From Paracoccaceae bacterium (lineage in GTDB: Bacteria > Pseudomonadota > Alphaproteobacteria > Rhodobacterales > Rhodobacteraceae): a DNA stretch of 9,758 nt. Made by a program: the position numbers and the translations under genes. The stretch lies in NCBI GenBank assembly GCA_009922885.1, contig RFUP01000057.1, positions 1-9,758 on the forward strand. Direction: 5' to 3'. Below, in pieces: positions 5,635-9,758 of this stretch. Below the pieces are notes generated by a model that saw nothing but the letters and a program-made list of their open reading frames with translations, was not told the DNA's origin and ran no database searches. How positions within the stretch are numbered: position 1 is the stretch's first letter; each line of letters begins with the position of its first letter.

Positions 5635-7389
5635 TCAAAGTTCAGACAACTTTGGAAGTGCGTCTTGCAAACTCAGTTGGTTTGTGACCGGGTCACTCGC
5701 AATGACCTGCAGCTTGTAAGAGCCTGATGTCGCACCAGCGGTATTCTTCGAAATATGGAGTGTCGGATCGGGGACCATCGAAATTCCGGCGAACCAAACG
5801 CTGTGGCTTGCACCAGTATCAGGATACCCAGTCCAGCCCCCTGAGCGGTTCGAATAATTTGCGAGCCACATGACTTTGACGAAAGCGGTGCCCGGAGCAA
5901 AGTTCTGGGTCTGGTTGGTGCCGGACTTGTCAATGCCGCCGATGAAACCTTCCGCTCGAAACCATTTTTCGGGCTCTGGAACCACTCCAGCCATGGTCGT
6001 GTATTTGTATGACCCGCCAGATGACGAGTTCGCTAGTGCCGTTCCGGTGGGCCAGATACCACTTGGGTCATTCGGGTTCTTGAGACCGTCTGGCCAGGGA
6101 GCCTTTAGGGTGATGGTCTTTGAAGTTCCGTCTATTGCGCCCAGATCGAAAAGATCGTGGCCGACAATCCTGCTGTAGTCAGAATATTCATAGCCTTTGC
6201 TATTTTGGTATCCGAATAGAATTATCCCACGATCATAGGCATGAGCCGAGGTGGTGTTCCAACCGCTTGTGCTCGTCAGATGAACAACCGTGTCACCGGG
6301 GCTGAGAGGTTGTGCAAGTGTTGTCCGACTGTCCAAATCACCCTGTCGAAACCGCATATGGTGTGTTGCAGTGATTGGTTTGCGATCCGCATCTAAGCAG
6401 AGGACACCGACATATTGCAGATGTCTGCACCCGTTCGAAAACGCGCTCCAACTGCCTGCCACATTTTCCTGCCTTACGTAACACGAGGTTCGATAGGCAC
6501 GATTGGGGTCAACCGCGACGTCCTCCTCGATGAAGATGGTCGATGAGGAGTGGCCTTGGAACCGGAAGCTTCCCGGAAGATTTGGCGTGATCACCTCATC
6601 CAGCGAAAACTCAGCCGGGAAATTGAAAGTATTTCCCAATTGGCCAGTGCCATTTGTTATCAAGTCTATGCCACGCGCGCTAACATAGTCCGAGGTAATG
6701 AGCGGGCCTGATCCGAATGCGGCTGGAGAAGCTCCGGTCAGTCCGTTCGGAAAATGCGCAGTACCGGTTTCAGCGTCAAAGGAAATAGCAGTTGTAAATG
6801 TCGTGCCATCCGCACTGACCTTGAGAGAAAACTCATCATCCCCAATCAGGCCGAGCTCAGCGCGACCCGACCAATTGCTTTGAAAAAGAATGCTCCCTGT
6901 TTCCGTTGTGGAGGCCTTGTTGATCTTCAGCTGGTGCCCGTGGCCATTGTGCGAGAACAATGTTGCATCCGACGCTGTGGAGAGCCGATTGGTTGCGTCA
7001 GCTGTCGCACCAATGCCGAGCGACGGGAGATTCTGAAAGTCCGGAGATGCCTGAGCCAGAATCCATTCGCCATCGAAAGCAACGATTCTCTGCTCGTCCT
7101 GAACCCATGCCATCCATCCTGTCATGGGCTTTTCAAAAACCCACGCGCCATTTTGTAAAATGGCGATGTGACCCGCTGGTTCGCCAGCCCAAAGGCCCGA
7201 GGGGTTCTCGGGCAACAAGTACCGATCACCCTCCTCGGCCGGATCAGGAGCAGCCGTTTGGGTGCGGCTCTTAACGCTAAGTTGGACAAGGGAATCCAAA
7301 CGCGAAATGGCTTCATTGTGGGTAAGGTGCTTCTGAGCCTGTGACGGCATGATCAGCGGCAAAGACAAGAGGGGAGTTGTATCGGGCAT
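5635..7389 (-). CDS. DUF2793 protein with long unassigned C-terminal region
   Basis: A 584-residue protein. Residues about 7-112 match DUF2793: LPLIMPSQAQKHLTHNEAI, LDSLVQLSV, GDRYLLP, W-rich turns and FDGEWIL. Residues about 122-213 (ADATNRL, ATLFSHNGHGHQLKINKA, GRAELG, GDDEFSLKVS) are a beta-rich segment often seen after DUF2793. Residues about 240-584 are a large region I cannot assign. It is rich in Gly, Ser, Thr, Asn and aromatics, with motifs such as DPNRAYRTSCYVR, SPGDTVVHLTSTSGW and KWFRAEGFIGG, and looks like beta-sandwich surface or carbohydrate-binding modules. DUF2793 occurs in alphaproteobacterial phage- or gene-transfer-agent-like structural and surface proteins; its function is not known to me. 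No signal peptide is seen. The ATG at 7389 has only a weak GTGGA-type ribosome site. It lies 79 bases downstream of the RTX gene in the same direction and may be cotranscribed with it. Confidence 0.85.
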   Translation of the reverse strand: MPDTTPLLSLPLIMPSQAQKHLTHNEAISRLDSLVQLSVKSRTQTAAPDPAEEGDRYLLPENPSGLWAGEPAGHIAILQNGAWVFEKPMTGWMAWVQDEQRIVAFDGEWILAQASPDFQNLPSLGIGATADATNRLSTASDATLFSHNGHGHQLKINKASTTETGSILFQSNWSGRAELGLIGDDEFSLKVSADGTTFTTAISFDAETGTAHFPNGLTGASPAAFGSGPLITSDYVSARGIDLITNGTGQLGNTFNFPAEFSLDEVITPNLPGSFRFQGHSSSTIFIEEDVAVDPNRAYRTSCYVRQENVAGSWSAFSNGCRHLQYVGVLCLDADRKPITATHHMRFRQGDLDSRTTLAQPLSPGDTVVHLTSTSGWNTTSAHAYDRGIILFGYQNSKGYEYSDYSRIVGHDLFDLGAIDGTSKTITLKAPWPDGLKNPNDPSGIWPTGTALANSSSGGSYKYTTMAGVVPEPEKWFRAEGFIGGIDKSGTNQTQNFAPGTAFVKVMWLANYSNRSGGWTGYPDTGASHSVWFAGISMVPDPTLHISKNTAGATSGSYKLQVIASDPVTNQLSLQDALPKLSEL

Positions 7390-7468
7390 TGGAAATCCAC
7401 GGGCTGTTTCTGACCCGAAAATTCCCTCCCAGGTTAATTAATCCCTAAACGATGAGCGCGGAGCCTCC

Positions 7469-8647
7469 TTATAAGATGTCAAAGGTAACTCCGGCTACTC
7501 TTAGGAAGATGTCTGTCTGGCTCTCGCCATAGAAACGGTCGGCCCCCGCTCCACCGTTCAGCCGATCAAAGCCAAAACCGCCGTTTAGGAAATCGTCACC
7601 TGCGCCACCGAATATCAGGTCGGAATAGGCAGACCCGGTAATAACGTCGTTTCCATCCTGACCAAACAATTCGTCCACGCCGAAACCACCAGCGATCGTG
7701 TCATTACCTGCACCGCCATAGACGAGGTCATTGCCATAGCCCGCATCGATGCTGTCATTCCCATCTGCACCGTAGATGACATCTCTGAGGTCGAGATCTG
7801 AAGTGCCGCCGAAAATGAAGTCGTCTCCGGCTCCACCATTCAACACATCCGCTCCGTTAGAGCCGAAGAGCCAGTCGTTCCCGTCTTCCCCTCGTAGCGT
7901 GTCATTCCCCTGCCCGCCGCGAAGGAGGTCGTCCAGTACGCTACCTGTAACGATAGAGTTGGCAATCTGCGCTTGGGCGACGACGCCGGAAACCGTGCTG
8001 ATACCTGACGGAACCCCATTGCGAAATTGCCAAATCCACTCACCGATCAAACCATTACTGCCGAGAGCCGTGTCCAAGACATCGCTCGACGGCAGCGCTA
8101 TTGGCAAGGGAAGCCTTGTGCCCGAGATGAAGGATATGGCCTGGGCACTGTCGATCGCCGAAGAACTCGTCCAACCCACTCGCTCGAAGCGAAAAGTGAG
8201 ATCAAAGTCGGATGTTCCGACGCGCCTCATTTCCAATTGAAAGGAATTGGTAAGTTCGGCCTGGAAGCGGTAACTGCCAACGGCATCCCATGTGACTGTG
8301 AACGTTTCCTCCAACGCGTCGATGTCATACCAGATTTGACCGCTCTCGATGCCCTCTCCATCAAGGCGAGTATCGACATCCGACCAAAGCACCCCGATCA
8401 CATCCGAGACGGGAAGCACGCCTTCAGTGGTGGGGTAGCTTTCGAATGCGCCGCCCAAACTGAGGGTGCCATTCGTGTTGACCCAGATATCACCGGCTTC
8501 GAAAGCAGTGCCCAAAAACGCGATTCCGCTCGGAAAGATCTTATCCAAATCAACCCGAAACGACTCATCATCGCTTCTCGGAAGCGCGACTTCACCAAAG
8601 CCCAGAGGGCCACCTAACGAACGGTTTAGTTCTACCACAGTAATCAC
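7469..8647 (-). CDS. NIDO-RTX secreted calcium-binding protein
   Basis: A 392-residue protein. Residues about 30-175 resemble an extracellular NIDO (nidogen-like) domain: FLGTAFEAGDIWVNTNGTLSLG, VIGVLWSDVDTR, GQIWYDID, ETFTVTWDAVGSY and NSFQLEMRR then FDLTFRFERV. Residues about 236-372 hold about 14 RTX nonapeptides of the GGxGxDxxx type (for example GGAGNDTIA, GGAGDDFLN), one pair separated by a degenerate GGTSDLDLRDV unit. Such repeats fold into a parallel beta roll on binding calcium outside the cell. There is no N-terminal signal peptide, and the C-terminus ends in an acidic residue plus hydrophobics (VTFDIL); both fit type I secretion. No ABC exporter or membrane-fusion gene is in the window. 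The start is uncertain: GTG at 8647 has no clear ribosome site, and another GTG lies three codons later. Role is probably surface adhesion or matrix, inferred from domains and the polysaccharide neighbour. Confidence 0.88.
   Translation of the reverse strand: MITVVELNRSLGGPLGFGEVALPRSDDESFRVDLDKIFPSGIAFLGTAFEAGDIWVNTNGTLSLGGAFESYPTTEGVLPVSDVIGVLWSDVDTRLDGEGIESGQIWYDIDALEETFTVTWDAVGSYRFQAELTNSFQLEMRRVGTSDFDLTFRFERVGWTSSSAIDSAQAISFISGTRLPLPIALPSSDVLDTALGSNGLIGEWIWQFRNGVPSGISTVSGVVAQAQIANSIVTGSVLDDLLRGGQGNDTLRGEDGNDWLFGSNGADVLNGGAGDDFIFGGTSDLDLRDVIYGADGNDSIDAGYGNDLVYGGAGNDTIAGGFGVDELFGQDGNDVITGSAYSDLIFGGAGDDFLNGGFGFDRLNGGAGADRFYGESQTDIFLRVAGVTFDIL
7532..7942 (-). repeat. RTX nonapeptide repeat tract
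   Basis: The tract encodes about 14 tandem nine-residue units with core GGxGxD. At the DNA level the units are 27 bases long and diverged, with recurring GGNGGNGNNGAC-like cores on the minus strand. It is a coding repeat, not an independent genetic element. Confidence 0.88.
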
Positions 8648-8705
8648 CCGACGCCATTCACCGGAGAGTACTGTAGCCCGAAACGTTTAGCGCTCGATTA
8701 ACAGC
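8648..8705 (-). promoter_or_regulatory. Short intergenic region with a CtrA-like box upstream of the RTX gene
   Basis: A 58-base gap between the kinase stop and the RTX start. TTAG-N7-TTAAC at 8687-8702 (plus strand) matches the alphaproteobacterial CtrA consensus TTAA-N7-TTAAC at 8 of 9 defined bases. It is centred about 47 bases upstream of the RTX start codon. No convincing -35/-10 pair or terminator is seen. Regulation by CtrA is a possibility only; a match of this quality can arise by chance in AT-rich spacers. Confidence 0.25.
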
Positions 8706-9758
8706 TCAGTTGTCGTAATAGCCATTATAGGCGGCGTAGGCGCCATAAGAGTCACCGTAGCCATAGCGCTTCATGCCCTTCGGGCTAACTTGTCCAAGCA
8801 CGAGACCCGCGACCTTGACATTGACCGACTCAAAGGCCTTCAAGCCATCGAGAACCTGCCGATGTCGGGTTGAATCCCATTTAACCGTATAGATCACGGC
8901 ATCAACATGTTGCGCGATAATGCGGGCGTCCGGAACGACCAGAACGGGAGGAGTGTCGACGACGATGTAGTCGTACTTGCTCTTCAAGCCTTCCATGAAG
9001 TTTGCGAACTTCTCCGAGGAGAACACGTCGGCGGCGTTGATCTCCGGGCGGTCGCCCACAAGAATGTCAGCACCAAGACGCTCGTCCCGTATCACCACGT
9101 CTTCAAGCGTCGCTTCGCCAGCGAGAACGGCGATGATGCCCTTTTTGCCCTTGGTATCGAAATACTCAGTGAAGACCCTGCGGCGGATATCACCCTCGAC
9201 TAGCAGAACTTTCTTGCCGAGACCTGACAGGTTCTGAGTAAGCGCAATGGATTGTGTGGTCTTACCCTCTCCCGGGAGCGAAGACGTTGACATGATAATC
9301 TGGGGGGGATTGTCGATGTCGGAAAGAAGAACCGAAACGCGCAAGTTCCGCACGGCTTCAGCCGCCGCAGAGGTCGGCTTGTCGATAAGATACTGGAGAA
9401 TGGAGTGGCGGCGGCGGGCTGGAATGGAGGGAATCTGCCCCAAAACATGGTAGCCGGTTTTTGCTTCCAGTTCTTCGGCTGCACGGAAAGTTCTTTGGGT
9501 GAATTCTTTTCCAAGGACAATGGCTATGCCGGCAAATCCGCCCAGAATAGCAGCCAGGACGGCGATCAGAGACTTGCGAGGAGCAGAAGGAGAGGGAGGA
9601 ATGACTGCCGGAGAAAGCAGTCGACTGTCGGGCTGTTGAATGCCCTGCTGCACCGAAGTTTCTTTAAGGCGAGCCAGAAAATATTCGTAGATCAACCGAG
9701 ATGCTTCTGCTTCGCGCTGGCGACGACGAGCTTCCATGCGGCGCTCTTCAATGGTCGG
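8706..9758 (-). CDS. Polysaccharide co-polymerase / BY-type tyrosine kinase (Wzc/ExoP-like), 5' end outside window
   Basis: An inner-membrane protein that controls chain length and export of exopolysaccharide or capsule through cycles of tyrosine autophosphorylation. The frame is open to the window edge, so the Wzz domain's N-terminal membrane helix and most of its periplasmic part are missing. The 350 residues present run in this order: a basic coiled-coil-like segment (RRRQREAEASRL), the proline-rich Wzz motif (PPSPSAPRKS), the second membrane helix (LIAVLAAILGGFAGIAIVLG), then the cytoplasmic kinase. Walker A is SSLPGEGKTT (9255-9284), Walker A' is LLVEGDIRR (9180-9206) and Walker B is YDYIVVDTPP. 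An NLRVSVLL segment precedes the Walker A motif. The C-terminal tail has seven tyrosines in its last 20 residues (KRYGYGDSYGAYAAYNGYYDN), the autophosphorylation cluster. Whether it belongs to a succinoglycan-like, capsule or other polysaccharide locus depends on genes beyond the window. Confidence 0.94.
   Translation of the reverse strand, partial: PTIEERRMEARRRQREAEASRLIYEYFLARLKETSVQQGIQQPDSRLLSPAVIPPSPSAPRKSLIAVLAAILGGFAGIAIVLGKEFTQRTFRAAEELEAKTGYHVLGQIPSIPARRRHSILQYLIDKPTSAAAEAVRNLRVSVLLSDIDNPPQIIMSTSSLPGEGKTTQSIALTQNLSGLGKKVLLVEGDIRRRVFTEYFDTKGKKGIIAVLAGEATLEDVVIRDERLGADILVGDRPEINAADVFSSEKFANFMEGLKSKYDYIVVDTPPVLVVPDARIIAQHVDAVIYTVKWDSTRHRQVLDGLKAFESVNVKVAGLVLGQVSPKGMKRYGYGDSYGAYAAYNGYYDN

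Noticed and set aside
5870..6178. Plus-strand open frames opposite the DUF2793 gene.
   Set aside because: They are short antisense shadows with no ribosome site and no recognisable protein.
7434..7441. TTAATTAA palindrome in an otherwise GC-rich region, considered as an operator or attachment site.
   Set aside because: The symmetry does not extend into the flanks, and there is no integrase, duplicated core or second copy in the window.
7540..7940. Regularly spaced similar DNA units that could suggest a CRISPR array or minisatellite.
   Set aside because: The periodicity is 27 bases and encodes GGxGxD nonapeptides in one open frame; there are no identical repeats separated by unique spacers.

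Overview
The window looks like a chromosomal segment of an alphaproteobacterium, most probably of the Rhodobacteraceae/Roseobacter group. The reasons are the GyrB C-terminus, moderately high GC with many GC-ending codons, a DctPQM-type TRAP transporter, a DUF2793 protein and an RTX protein of the kind common in that group. This placement rests on recognising protein families by eye; no search was run.

Layout: (1) 1-483 holds the 3' end of gyrB (DNA gyrase subunit B) and a strong intrinsic terminator. (2) 484-633 is a 150-bp regulatory region with a TTGACA hexamer and two GTATAC-centred candidate operators. (3) 634-5600 is a plus-strand block of five closely spaced genes: a GntR/FCD regulator, a LigM-type tetrahydrofolate-dependent O-demethylase (GcvT fold), and the three subunits of a TRAP transporter (periplasmic binding protein, small membrane subunit, large membrane subunit). 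A 12-bp hairpin separates the enzyme gene from the binding-protein gene, and an 11-bp hairpin spans the stop codon of the last gene. (4) 5635-9758 holds three minus-strand genes. Read in their own direction they are a polysaccharide co-polymerase/bacterial tyrosine kinase (5' end outside the window), a NIDO-RTX calcium-binding protein probably exported by type I secretion, and a 584-aa DUF2793 protein with a long unassigned C-terminal region.

How the genes may work together: the plus-strand block reads as a substrate-responsive catabolic unit. A TRAP transporter would import an organic acid, a LigM-like enzyme would move a methyl group from a methoxy (or similar) substituent to tetrahydrofolate, and an FCD regulator would control the block, probably by sensing the substrate or a product. 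The best guess for the substrate class is a methoxylated aromatic acid (vanillate/syringate-like), but the sequence does not fix it. The minus-strand block reads as cell-surface material: polysaccharide chain-length control, a secreted RTX protein and a DUF2793 protein that may bind or decorate the surface.

The best candidates for something undescribed are the LigM-TRAP-GntR unit, which has no C1-recycling genes beside it, and the DUF2793 protein with its large uncharacterised C-terminal half beside a polysaccharide kinase. No tRNA, rRNA, CRISPR array, insertion sequence or prophage recombination module was seen.
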